Notes under the pieces: model-generated
What the model was told of the DNA's origin: nothing
The model's input: the letters and a program-made list of their open reading frames with translations, nothing else
The model's database searches: none
Program-made: the position numbers and the translations under genes
Shown here: positions 6,252 to 13,942 of the stretch, piece after piece
Numbering within the stretch: position 1 is the stretch's first letter
Layout of the letters: the number at the start of each line of letters is the position of its first letter
Source of the DNA: Bordetella parapertussis
Lineage (GTDB): Bacteria > Pseudomonadota > Gammaproteobacteria > Burkholderiales > Burkholderiaceae_C
Direction of reading: 5' to 3'
Length of the DNA: 21,455 nucleotides
Assembly: GCA_945890735.1 (NCBI GenBank)
Contig: CAMDCZ010000035.1
Coordinates: 1 to 21,455, forward strand

Positions 6252-7101
6252 TCCCTGGCAGCGTGGGCACCGCAAAGCTTTCGGTGTCAAACGCGGTGTC
6301 GCCATCCGGCTCGGGCATGCCGGTGGTCTGCAGGTTGGCAAAGTCGTGGATGCGCGAATCCATCAGGTGTGAGGGCACCACGTTTTGCAAGGCGGTGAAC
6401 ATGTTTTCGATGCGGCCAGGGTATTTCTTTTGCCACTCACGCAGCATGTTGCCAATCAGTTGGCGTTGCAGGTTTTCCTGACTGCCGCACAGCGAGCAGG
6501 GGATGATGGGGAATTGGCGGTGCTCGGCCCAGCGCACCAAATCGGTCTCGGCCACGAAAGCGAGGGGGCGGATCACCATGAACTCGCCGTTGTCGCTCAC
6601 CAATTTAGGCGGCATGCCTTTGAGCTTGCCACCAAAGAACATGTTCAAGAAAAAGGTTTGCAGCATGTCGTCACGGTGGTGGCCCAGCGCCAGTTTGTTG
6701 CAGCCCAATTCGCGTGCGACTTTGTACAAAATGCCTCTGCGCAGGCGGCTGCACAGGCTGCACATGGTTTTGCCTTCGGGGATTTTTTGTTTGACGATGG
6801 AATAGGTGTCTTGGGTCTCGATGTGAAACTTCACGCCCATGCTGTCGAGGTAAGCGGGCAACACATCGGCCGGGAAGCCCGGTTGTTTTTGGTCCAGGTT
6901 GACCGCGATCAGCTCGAAGTCCACAGGCGCACGGGCTTGCATTTTCAGCAAGATGTCGAGCATGCCGTAGCTGTCTTTGCCACCCGACATGCAGACCATG
7001 ACCCGGTCACCGGCTTCGATCATGTTGAACTGCACGATGGCTTCGCCGACTTGGCGACACAGCCGTTTTTCGAGTTTGAGGGTTTCGCGTTCCATCGTCA
7101 T
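6232..7101 (-). CDS. ttcA: tRNA 2-thiocytidine(32) synthetase TtcA
   Basis: TtcA puts the 2-thio group on cytidine 32 of certain tRNAs, using ATP and an iron-sulfur cluster. The protein of 289 residues has the PP-loop SGGKDS at 39-44, which adenylates the target base. It also has the cluster cysteines C114 and C117 in CSLC and C202/C205 in PCSLCGSQ, with GHHRDD at about 140-145. All are typical of TtcA rather than of TilS. Two starts are possible: GTG at 7107, overlapping the folB stop as GTGA, and ATG at 7101. A Shine-Dalgarno (GGGAG) lies 4 bases before the GTG and 10 before the ATG; I chose the ATG. The gene is last in an SDR-folB-ttcA operon. An inverted repeat spans its stop. Confidence 0.96.
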   Translation of the reverse strand: MTMERETLKLEKRLCRQVGEAIVQFNMIEAGDRVMVCMSGGKDSYGMLDILLKMQARAPVDFELIAVNLDQKQPGFPADVLPAYLDSMGVKFHIETQDTYSIVKQKIPEGKTMCSLCSRLRRGILYKVARELGCNKLALGHHRDDMLQTFFLNMFFGGKLKGMPPKLVSDNGEFMVIRPLAFVAETDLVRWAEHRQFPIIPCSLCGSQENLQRQLIGNMLREWQKKYPGRIENMFTALQNVVPSHLMDSRIHDFANLQTTGMPEPDGDTAFDTESFAVPTLPGIQTIAV

Positions 7102-7103
7102 GG

Positions 7104-7472
7104 TCACCAGTCTCCCACTTGTTGTTGGATAGAGACTTCACAGTCGTCAAAGATATGCAGCTTGGTGATGCGCGCCCGCGTGCCCACCACATTGGGCAGT
7201 GACAGCAAGGCCTGGCAAAGCTTGCCCGTCAGGCTTTCCAGCAGATTCACATGCCGGTCGGTGCAGGTTTGGATGATGAGGTTGCGCACCAAGCGGTAAT
7301 CCAGCACGTGCACGATCGCGTCCTGGTCGGCTTGGAGCATCGGGGTTTTCAAATTCAGTTCGGCATCCACCTGGATTTCCTGTGGCGCGTTTTGCTCGTG
7401 GTCCAAGATACCCAAATTGGCATGAAAGCGCAGACCTTGGATGCGCAAAACACGGTGGTTGTTGTCAGGCAT
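7104..7472 (-). CDS. folB: dihydroneopterin aldolase family protein
   Basis: FolB cleaves dihydroneopterin to 6-hydroxymethyl-dihydropterin and glycolaldehyde in folate synthesis. The 122-residue product fits the family length. GILDHEQ at 21-27 carries the pterin-anchoring Glu26, DYR follows at 58-60, then NLLESLTGKLC, and the conserved Lys104 sits in RITKLHIF. The C-terminal segment (FDDCEVSIQQ) lacks the usual KP-G run of E. coli FolB, so this is a somewhat divergent member, and a related epimerase activity cannot be excluded. Its start overlaps the end of the SDR gene by 8 bases and its stop abuts the ttcA start, so all three are probably translated from one message. The SDR neighbour, which looks like a pteridine reductase, supports a pterin role. 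Confidence 0.88.
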   Translation of the reverse strand: MPDNNHRVLRIQGLRFHANLGILDHEQNAPQEIQVDAELNLKTPMLQADQDAIVHVLDYRLVRNLIIQTCTDRHVNLLESLTGKLCQALLSLPNVVGTRARITKLHIFDDCEVSIQQQVGDW

Positions 7473-8265
7473 CGGCGGTCCCCATCATGGAAAAATCACG
7501 TTGAAACCGGGTCAGGTGTTGACCCCCATCGACCAGCAAGGTGGTGCCGGTGAGCGAGCGGTTGGTGCAGGCAAACACCACGGCTGACACCACATCTTCC
7601 ACGGTCGAAGACTGACCAAGCGGCGAGAGTTTGTGCAGCACCTCGAAATCGGCTTGGCTGAGCAGGTGGCTGTTGAGTGTCAAGCCGGGCGCCACACCCA
7701 CCACCCGGATCTGCGGGGCCAGTGCTTGTGCCAGCAAAGTGGTGGCTTGTTCAAGGGCGGCTTTGGACAAGGTGTAGCTCAAAAAATCGGGGTTCGGGTT
7801 CCACAGCTTTTGGTCAAGCAAGTTGACGACCACACCGCTGGCGGGCGCAGCCGCGCGAGACTTCAAGTGTTGCGCCAAAGCCTGGGCCAGCAACACCGGG
7901 GCGGTCAGGTTGACGTGCATGTGGGTGGCCAGGCTGTCGGCGTTGAAACTGTCTGCGGTATCGTGCTCAAACATGGATGCGCTGTTGACCACCGCGTCCA
8001 CATGGCCGAGCTGCGCGATGGCCGCAAGCAGCAATTGGCTGACCTGGTTGGTCTGTGACAAATCGGCCGACAGGCCGATGGCGCCTGGCGTGAAGGCTGC
8101 GCAGTCGCGCACCGTGGCCTGCGCCTGTTCGGCAGATTGGTGAAAGTGCACCACCACCCGCCAACCGGCTTGGGCCAGCCCCAAAGCCATGGCTCGGCCC
8201 AAGCGTTTGGCCGCACCCGTGACCAGCACGGTGGGCGTGTGACTTGAGGGCAATGCAGGCGACAT
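7465..8265 (-). CDS. short-chain dehydrogenase, pteridine-reductase-like
   Basis: A 266-residue classical SDR. The cofactor motif TGAAKRLGR at 16-24 has the basic residues in the glycine loop typical of NADPH-dependent pteridine reductases (PTR1, FolM) instead of the usual TGxxxGxG. NSAS at about 94-97 is the NNAG-type motif. The catalytic region has Asp151 where most SDRs have Ser, then Tyr164 and Lys168; the Asp-13-Tyr-4-Lys spacing equals D181/Y194/K198 of Leishmania PTR1. GVAPG and LLVDGGQHL complete the fold. The function suggested is reduction of a dihydropterin, fitting its overlap with folB; this is inference. The ATG at 8265 is preferred over an open frame to 8319 that would run into the divergent methyltransferase gene. 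No clear Shine-Dalgarno is visible. Confidence 0.9.
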   Translation of the reverse strand: MSPALPSSHTPTVLVTGAAKRLGRAMALGLAQAGWRVVVHFHQSAEQAQATVRDCAAFTPGAIGLSADLSQTNQVSQLLLAAIAQLGHVDAVVNSASMFEHDTADSFNADSLATHMHVNLTAPVLLAQALAQHLKSRAAAPASGVVVNLLDQKLWNPNPDFLSYTLSKAALEQATTLLAQALAPQIRVVGVAPGLTLNSHLLSQADFEVLHKLSPLGQSSTVEDVVSAVVFACTNRSLTGTTLLVDGGQHLTRFQRDFSMMGTADA

Positions 8266-8269
8266 GAAC

Positions 8270-8275
8270 GACAAT
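8270..8275 (+). promoter_or_regulatory. candidate -10 box placing transcription start at or near the methyltransferase ATG
   Basis: GACAAT (8270-8275) lies 7 bases before the ATG at 8283, so transcription from it would start at about the start codon and give a leaderless or near-leaderless mRNA. No Shine-Dalgarno is present, in keeping with this. A -35 is unclear: TTGAGG at 8244-8249 is 20 bases away, longer than usual. The divergent SDR gene starts only 17 bases away. Confidence 0.25.
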
Positions 8276-8282
8276 CGGGCGG

Positions 8283-9392
8283 ATGAAGGAACAGGCCAAG
8301 AGTGTAGCGACTGCCCCAACGGCCATGACCCGCCTGTTGCGCGCCAGCTTGGCCAGCCAAGGCGGTTGGTTGCCTTTTGACCGCTTCATGGCCCTGGCCT
8401 TGTACGCCCCCGGTTTGGGCTATTACAGCGCAGGCGCTCACCAGATTGGGCGCATGCCCAAAGATGGCAGCGATTTCGTGACCGCGCCTGAGCTGTCTGC
8501 GCACTTTGGTCAGGCCTTGGCCAACAGCGTGCGCGAGGCTTTGCGGCAGAGCCAGACCCACGCGGTGTATGAATTTGGGGCGGGCAATGGCAGCTTGGCT
8601 CTGCAGTTGCTCGACGCACTCGGCGACGATGTGACAAGCTACACCATCATCGATGTCTCGGGCGCTTTGCGTGAACGCCAGGCGCAGACTTTGCAGGCAA
8701 GGGCGGCCAAGGTGCAGTGGGCAGACACCTTGCCGGCACAGCTGCATGGCGTGGTGATTGGCAACGAGGTGTTGGACGCCATGCCGGTGCGGTTGTTGCA
8801 CCGCGTGGCGGGGCAGTGGCATGAACGCGGCGTGGTCTGGGACGAGGCGACGCAAACGCTGGCTTGGCAAGACCGGCCGACCGATGCCAGGCCGCCTTTG
8901 GCCATCGACGGCGATCATGATTACCTCACCGAAATCCATCCCCAGGCCGAGGCGTTCGTGCGCAGTGTGGGCGAGCGCTTGCAAGCCGGGGCGATGTTTT
9001 TCATCGATTACGGCTTTCCTGAGCACGAGTACTACCATCCCCAACGCGACATGGGCACGGTGATGTGTCACCACGGCCACTTGAGCGATGCCGATCCATT
9101 GCAGCAAGCAGGCGACAAGGACATCACCGCGCATGTCAATTTCACCGGTGTCGCGCTGGCCGCGCAAGCGCTTGGTTTGCAGGTCTTGGGTTACACCAGC
9201 CAAGCCCATTTCTTGCTCAACAGCGGCTTGTTACCGTTGCTGGAACAGGCCTCGGTGGCCGAGCGCAGCCGGGCGCAGGCCTTGATCCAAGACCACGAGA
9301 TGGGCGAGCTGTTCAAGGTGATTGCCTTGGGCCGGGGTGAACCCTGGACGCCCATGGGCTTTGTGCAAGCTGACCGAAGCCACAGGCTCTGA
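8283..9392 (+). CDS. SAM-dependent methyltransferase, MidA/NDUFAF7 family
   Basis: A 369-residue member of the COG1565 family. The mitochondrial relative NDUFAF7/MidA methylates an arginine of the complex I 49-kDa subunit during assembly; the bacterial substrate is not established. The N-terminal block GWLPFDRFMALALYAPGLGYY at about 28-48 is a strong family signature, followed by FVTAPELSAHFGQAL. The SAM-binding motif EFGAGNG is at 97-103, GNEVLDAMP at 160-168, then FIDYGFPEHEYYHPQR and CHHGHLSDADPL. The ATG at 8283 leaves a normal N-terminus, with M15 as an alternative. It is divergent from the SDR gene and followed after 3 bases by a DUF2905 gene, so those two form an operon. No respiratory complex I genes are in the window. 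Confidence 0.93.
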   Translation: MKEQAKSVATAPTAMTRLLRASLASQGGWLPFDRFMALALYAPGLGYYSAGAHQIGRMPKDGSDFVTAPELSAHFGQALANSVREALRQSQTHAVYEFGAGNGSLALQLLDALGDDVTSYTIIDVSGALRERQAQTLQARAAKVQWADTLPAQLHGVVIGNEVLDAMPVRLLHRVAGQWHERGVVWDEATQTLAWQDRPTDARPPLAIDGDHDYLTEIHPQAEAFVRSVGERLQAGAMFFIDYGFPEHEYYHPQRDMGTVMCHHGHLSDADPLQQAGDKDITAHVNFTGVALAAQALGLQVLGYTSQAHFLLNSGLLPLLEQASVAERSRAQALIQDHEMGELFKVIALGRGEPWTPMGFVQADRSHRL

Positions 9393-9395
9393 CCC

Positions 9396-9590
9396 ATGAT
9401 CCGCTGGCTGCTCGTGGTGTTTGTGGTCTTGCTCTTGGTTCAGTTCATCACGCCCTGGCTGAGCAAAATCGGCTTTGGCCGCTTGCCCGGGGACTTGCGG
9501 TTTCGCTTGTTTGGACGCGAATGCTTCATTCCCTTGACCACCACCATCGTGTTGAGCATGGTGTGCGCTGGCATTGCCCATTTTTTGTAG
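9396..9590 (+). CDS. DUF2905 family small membrane protein
   Basis: A 64-residue protein with two hydrophobic helices (about 3-20 and 46-63) joined by a basic loop containing GRLPGDLRFRLFGRE, then PLTTTIVLS. The LPGD-F-R pattern between two helices is characteristic of the DUF2905 family of inner-membrane proteins of unknown function. The length matches the family. It starts 3 bases after the methyltransferase stop, suggesting translational coupling; no separate Shine-Dalgarno is needed or obvious. No function can be assigned. Confidence 0.88.
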   Translation: MIRWLLVVFVVLLLVQFITPWLSKIGFGRLPGDLRFRLFGRECFIPLTTTIVLSMVCAGIAHFL

Positions 9591-9615
9591 CCTGGCCACA
9601 GGGCCTGACATGCCA

Positions 9616-9643
9616 TTGAGCGATCATGGGTGAGGGTTAATAT
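9616..9643 (+). promoter_or_regulatory. candidate promoter of the RND efflux operon
   Basis: In the 72-base gap before the adaptor gene, TTGAGC (9616-9621) is followed after 16 bases by TAATAT (9638-9643). Each hexamer matches consensus at four of six positions. Transcription would start at about 9650, giving a short leader before the ATG at 9663. No regulator gene is adjacent and I see no strong palindrome between promoter and start. Confidence 0.35.
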
Positions 9644-9662
9644 GTCCGCTTACTGATCAACA

Positions 9663-10844
9663 ATGAATGCCAACATGTCTTTGTTTCCTGGATGGATGGG
9701 TCGCCTGAAGTGGTTGTCGCTGTTGGTGCTGATGGTGGTGGTTGCCGCTGCTTGGTGGCTGACTGACACCCCACCAGCGTTTTCGCCTGTGAAGCCAAAC
9801 AAGCAGGCTGACCGCCCTGGCAGCAGGCCCACACCGGTCGCGGTCGGTGAAGTCAGGCAAATGGACATCCGTCAAACCGTGGACGCCTTGGGTACCCTGA
9901 CCGCGCTCAACACCGCGGTGGTGCGGGCCAAGGTGGACGGCGAGTTGAAAGCCGTGCGTTTCAGCGAAGGCCAATGGGTCAAAGCCGGCCAATTGTTGGC
10001 CGAGATCGATGCGCGGCCCTTTGAAGCCCAACTCAACCAAGCCCAGGGCCAGTTGGCGCGGGATACCGCGCAACTGCAAAACGCCCAACTCGATTTGCAA
10101 CGCTACCAAGACTTGCTCAGCAAAGACGCGATTGCGCGGCAACAGGTTGAAACCCAAGCCGCGCTGGTGAACCAGTACAAGGGCACGGTGCAAGCTGATC
10201 AGGCCTTGGTCGATGCCGCCCGTTTGCAGCTCTCCTACACCCGAGTGACCGCACCCATCAGTGGTCGGCTTGGCTTGAAACAAGCCGAGTTGGGCAGCTT
10301 GGTGCGTGCCAGCGACCCCAATGGCCTTGTCAGCATCACCCAGACCCAGCCGATGGCGGTGGTGTTTGCCGTGCCCGAAGCCCATGTGCCCTTGATCATG
10401 CGCAAATTGAAAGCGGGGCAGGCCTTGCCGGTGCAGGCCTGGGACCGCGAGATGCAACACCGGTTGGCCAAAGGGCGTGTCAGCACCACTGACAACGCGA
10501 TCGATCTGGCCACGGGCACCTTGAAACTCAAAGCCACCTTGGACAACCAAGATGGTCAGTTGTTTCCCAACCAGTTTGCGCAAATACGCTTGGAGCTCGA
10601 CACCTTGAAAGACAGGTTGGCCGTGCCCACCCAAGCCATTCAACGCGGTGCCCAAGGTACCTTGGTGTATGTGCTGCAAGCCGACAACAGTGTGCAAACC
10701 AGGGTGGTGCAGTTGTTGGCGGTGGACGGCGATTGGCAAGCGGTGCAGGGCGAACTCCAGGCAGGGGACTTGGTGGTCACCGATGGCGCAGACCGTTTGC
10801 GCACCGGCAGCAAAGTGGAGGTGGTGAAGGCCGCCAAGCCATGA
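9663..10844 (+). CDS. mdtA: RND efflux periplasmic adaptor (MdtA/MuxA-like)
   Basis: The membrane-fusion protein links the inner-membrane RND pump to the outer-membrane channel. The 393-residue product has an uncleaved-looking N-terminal anchor at about 15-33 and a Pro/Lys-rich linker. The first half of the lipoyl domain is at about 84-118 (VRAKVDGELKAVRFSEGQWVKAGQ). An alpha-helical hairpin rich in Q, A and L spans about 120-188 and the second lipoyl half begins at about 191 (SYTRVTAPISGRLG). Beta-barrel and membrane-proximal domains follow, with SITQTQPMAVVFAVPE and QLFPNQFAQIRL. There is no lipobox, unlike AcrA or MexA. A second ATG at 9675 is possible. The stop overlaps the next start as ATGA. 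Identity as MdtA/MuxA type rests on the two RND genes downstream. Confidence 0.93.
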   Translation: MNANMSLFPGWMGRLKWLSLLVLMVVVAAAWWLTDTPPAFSPVKPNKQADRPGSRPTPVAVGEVRQMDIRQTVDALGTLTALNTAVVRAKVDGELKAVRFSEGQWVKAGQLLAEIDARPFEAQLNQAQGQLARDTAQLQNAQLDLQRYQDLLSKDAIARQQVETQAALVNQYKGTVQADQALVDAARLQLSYTRVTAPISGRLGLKQAELGSLVRASDPNGLVSITQTQPMAVVFAVPEAHVPLIMRKLKAGQALPVQAWDREMQHRLAKGRVSTTDNAIDLATGTLKLKATLDNQDGQLFPNQFAQIRLELDTLKDRLAVPTQAIQRGAQGTLVYVLQADNSVQTRVVQLLAVDGDWQAVQGELQAGDLVVTDGADRLRTGSKVEVVKAAKP

Positions 10845-13800
10845 ACCTGTCGCGCTTGTTCATTCTGCGGCCCGTGGCCACATCGCTCATGATGCTGGCC
10901 ATCTTGCTCAGCGGTGCCCTGGCTTACCGTCTGTTGCCCGTGGCCTCGCTGCCACAGGTGGACTACCCCACCATCCAGGTCAACACCCTCTACCCTGGCG
11001 CCAGTCCTGAGGTGGTGACCGCCTCGATCACCGCACCACTGGAGCGTCAGTTTGGCCAAATGCCTGGCTTGGCTTTGATGACCTCGGTGAGCTCAGCGGG
11101 TGCCTCGGTCATCACCTTGCGCTTTGCCTTGAAGTTGCCCTTGGACGTGGCGGAGCAACAGGTGCAAGCCGCGATCAATGTCAGCAGCAGCGTCATGCCC
11201 AGCGACCTGCCCATGCCGCCGTCCTACAGCAAAGTCAATCCTGCGGATGCGCCGATCATGACCTTGGCGATCAGTTCCAGCAGTTTGCCCATGACCCGTG
11301 TGCACGACATGGTCGAAAACCGTTTGGCGATGCGCTTGTCCCAGGTCAGTGGTGTGGGTTTGGTCAGCATCGCAGGTGGACAGCGGCCCGCAGTGCGGGT
11401 GCAGGTCAACAGCCAAGCATTGGCGGCTGCCGGTTTTTCTTTGGAGGATGTGCGCAACGCGATCAACCAATCGAACGTGAGCATGGCCAAGGGCAGCTTG
11501 GACGGCCCGACCCGTGCGACGAGTTTGGATGCCAATGACCAACTGCGTTCGGTGGAGGACTACGGTCAATTGGTGCTGGCCTATGTCAAAGGCAACCCAC
11601 TGCGATTGCGGGATGTGGCCACCATCGTGGACGCGCCAGAGAACAACCGTTTGCTGGCCTGGGCCAATGACACCCCCGCCATCATCTTGAATATCCAGCG
11701 GCAACCTGGCGCGAACGTGATTGATACCGTGGAGCGGGTGAAAGCCTTGTTGCCGCAACTGCAAGCGTCTTTGCCAGCTTCCTTGCAGATGGAGGTGATG
11801 ACCGACCGAACGGTGACCATCCGTGCCTCGGTGCGCGATGTGCAGTTTGAGTTGATGTTGTCGGTGGCCTTGGTGGTGATGGTGATTTTTTTGTTTTTGC
11901 GCAGTGCAACGGCCACCTTGATTCCTGCGGTGGTGGTGCCACTCTCCTTGGTGGGCACCTTTGGGGTGATGTATTTGGCTGGGTTTTCCATCAACAACCT
12001 GACGTTGATGGCGATGACTGTGGCCACGGGTTTCCTGGTGGATGACGCGATCGTGATGATCGAAAACATCACGCGTTACCTGCAAGACCCCAAGCGGCCA
12101 CTCAGCCCCTTGCAAGCTGCGCTCACCGGGGCACGCCAAATCGGTTTCACGATTTTGTCGCTGACTTTCTCACTGGTGGCGGTGCTGATTCCTTTGCTGT
12201 TCATGGGCGATGTGGTGGGGCGCTTGTTCCACGAATTTGCCATCACCTTGGCGGTGGCGATCCTGATTTCAGCGGTGGTCTCGCTCACCCTCACGCCGAT
12301 GATGTGTGCCCATGTTTTACGCGCTCCCCGGGGCCAACCACAGCCCAACCAGGACCACAACCCTGCCTGGTTGCAGGCCTTGATCAACCGCTATGCCCGG
12401 GTCTTGAAACAGGTCCTGAACCACCCACGCCAAACCAGTTGGGTGTTTGGGGCAACCGTGTTGATGACCGTGGGTTTGTACGCCTGGATGCCCAAGGGCT
12501 TTTTCCCGGTGCAAGACACCGGCGCCATCCAAGGCATCACCGAGGCCACGCAGTCCACCTCGTTGGCGGCCATGGCCGAGCGCCAACAGGCCCTGGCCCG
12601 GGTGGTGTTGCAAGACAAGTCGGTTGCCAGCCTGACCTCGTTCATCGGTGTTGACGGCCCCAACAGCAGTTTGAACACCGGTCGCATGACCATCAACCTG
12701 GTGCCCAAAGCGCAACGCGATGCCCCGCTGAGCGATATCTTGCAACGCTTGAGCCAGGCCAGCCAGGGCATCAGCGGCATGCGCTTGTACCTGCAACCCT
12801 TGCAAGACCTGACCTTGGAGGACCGGGTGGCACGCACCCAATACCGGTTTTTGTTGAGTGGGCCCAACGCCGATGCGTTGGGGCAATGGTCAGCGCGTTT
12901 GCAAGAGCGTTTAAGAAGCCACCCCGCCTTGGCAGAGGTGGCCTCCGACTGGCAAAACCAAGGTTTACAGGCGTATGTGCGGATTGACCGCGAAGCCGCG
13001 AGTCGATTGGGGGTCAGCGTGTTGGCGATTGACAATGCCCTCTACAACGCCTTTGGGCAACGCCTGGTCTCGACCATCTTCACCCAAAGCAACCAGTACC
13101 GCGTGGTGCTGGAAGTGCAAGCCCAAGACCGGTTGGGCCCTGCGTCCTTGTCTCGCCTGATGGTGCCTTCGAGCACCGGGACGCTGGTGCCTTTGAGCAG
13201 CCTCGCCCGTGTTGAAGAAAAAGCGGCACTGTTGAGCGTGATGCATGTCGGGCAGTTCCCCGCCGTGACCTTGTCATTCCAACCGGCCCAGGGCGCATCC
13301 TTGGGTGAAGCGGTCAGTGCCATCGACCAGGCATGGCAGCGTTTGCGAAACGATGAAGGCGCACCCACTGACATTGAATCGCGTTTTGAGGGTGCGGCCC
13401 TGGCCTTTCAAGCCTCCCTCACCCACAGCCTGTGGTTGATCTTGGCAGCGGTGGTCACGATGTACATCGTGCTGGGGGTGCTGTATGAAAGTTACATCCA
13501 CCCGGTCACGATTTTGTCGACATTGCCCTCGGCCGCCTTGGGGGCACTGTTGGCCCTGGTGCTGGCGCGCATGGACCTGGGCTTGATTGCGGTGATTGGC
13601 ATCATTTTGTTGATCGGCATTGTCAAGAAAAACGCGATCATGATGATCGACTTTGCGCTCGATGCCGAGCGCCACCAGGGCCTGTCACCACGTGATGCGA
13701 TTGAACAAGCTTGCTTGTTGCGGTTTCGCCCGATCTTGATGACCACCTTGTGCGCCTTGCTGGGGGCACTGCCCTTGATGCTGGGCAGCGGGGTGGGCAG

Positions 13801-13942
13801 TGAACTGCGTCAACCCTTGGGCGTGACATTGGTGGGCGGTTTGCTGGTGAGCCAGTGGCTGACCCTGTTCACCACACCGGTGATCTACCTGCAACTCGAC
13901 GCCTTGGCCAAGCGGTGGCATCGCTTCACATCCGCCGCATGA
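10841..13942 (+). CDS. mdtB: RND efflux permease, MdtB/MuxB-like subunit
   Basis: A 1033-residue inner-membrane proton-driven drug transporter of the HAE1 RND family. It begins MNLSRLFILRPVATSLMM, the typical first transmembrane helix. It carries LPQVDYPTIQVNTLYPGASPE after TM1, the TM4 proton-relay aspartates D401/D402 in GFLVDDAIVMIENI, and the TM10 lysine in IGIVKKNAIMMIDFA at about 926-940. FHEFAITLAVAILISAVVSLTLTPMM and a C-terminal GSELRQPLGVTLVGGLL complete the pattern. Two large periplasmic loops lie at about 40-330 and 550-870. The ATG at 10841 overlaps the adaptor stop as ATGA; the longer open frame to 10733 lies inside the adaptor gene and is rejected. It is expected to form mixed trimers with the next gene product, as E. 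coli MdtB2C does. Confidence 0.95.
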   Translation: MNLSRLFILRPVATSLMMLAILLSGALAYRLLPVASLPQVDYPTIQVNTLYPGASPEVVTASITAPLERQFGQMPGLALMTSVSSAGASVITLRFALKLPLDVAEQQVQAAINVSSSVMPSDLPMPPSYSKVNPADAPIMTLAISSSSLPMTRVHDMVENRLAMRLSQVSGVGLVSIAGGQRPAVRVQVNSQALAAAGFSLEDVRNAINQSNVSMAKGSLDGPTRATSLDANDQLRSVEDYGQLVLAYVKGNPLRLRDVATIVDAPENNRLLAWANDTPAIILNIQRQPGANVIDTVERVKALLPQLQASLPASLQMEVMTDRTVTIRASVRDVQFELMLSVALVVMVIFLFLRSATATLIPAVVVPLSLVGTFGVMYLAGFSINNLTLMAMTVATGFLVDDAIVMIENITRYLQDPKRPLSPLQAALTGARQIGFTILSLTFSLVAVLIPLLFMGDVVGRLFHEFAITLAVAILISAVVSLTLTPMMCAHVLRAPRGQPQPNQDHNPAWLQALINRYARVLKQVLNHPRQTSWVFGATVLMTVGLYAWMPKGFFPVQDTGAIQGITEATQSTSLAAMAERQQALARVVLQDKSVASLTSFIGVDGPNSSLNTGRMTINLVPKAQRDAPLSDILQRLSQASQGISGMRLYLQPLQDLTLEDRVARTQYRFLLSGPNADALGQWSARLQERLRSHPALAEVASDWQNQGLQAYVRIDREAASRLGVSVLAIDNALYNAFGQRLVSTIFTQSNQYRVVLEVQAQDRLGPASLSRLMVPSSTGTLVPLSSLARVEEKAALLSVMHVGQFPAVTLSFQPAQGASLGEAVSAIDQAWQRLRNDEGAPTDIESRFEGAALAFQASLTHSLWLILAAVVTMYIVLGVLYESYIHPVTILSTLPSAALGALLALVLARMDLGLIAVIGIILLIGIVKKNAIMMIDFALDAERHQGLSPRDAIEQACLLRFRPILMTTLCALLGALPLMLGSGVGSELRQPLGVTLVGGLLVSQWLTLFTTPVIYLQLDALAKRWHRFTSAA

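Noticed and set aside
7905..9209. Long - strand open frame (434 codons) opposite the MidA-family gene and across the SDR start
   Set aside because: It lies antisense to a clear methyltransferase and out of frame with the SDR; the product has no recognisable motif or sensible start.
9591..9662. Terminator after the DUF2905 gene
   Set aside because: GGCC at 9594-9597 and GGCC at 9602-9605 can pair only as a 4-base stem with no T-run after it; too weak to call.
9657..10739. Long - strand open frame (360 codons) opposite the adaptor gene
   Set aside because: The + strand adaptor has full lipoyl and hairpin domains. The antisense product is low-complexity H/Q/G-rich and has no ribosome-binding site.
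10733..10840. Earlier start for the MdtB-like permease at 10733
   Set aside because: The extra 36 residues lie wholly within the adaptor gene in another frame. The ATG at 10841 gives the typical RND N-terminus and an ATGA overlap.
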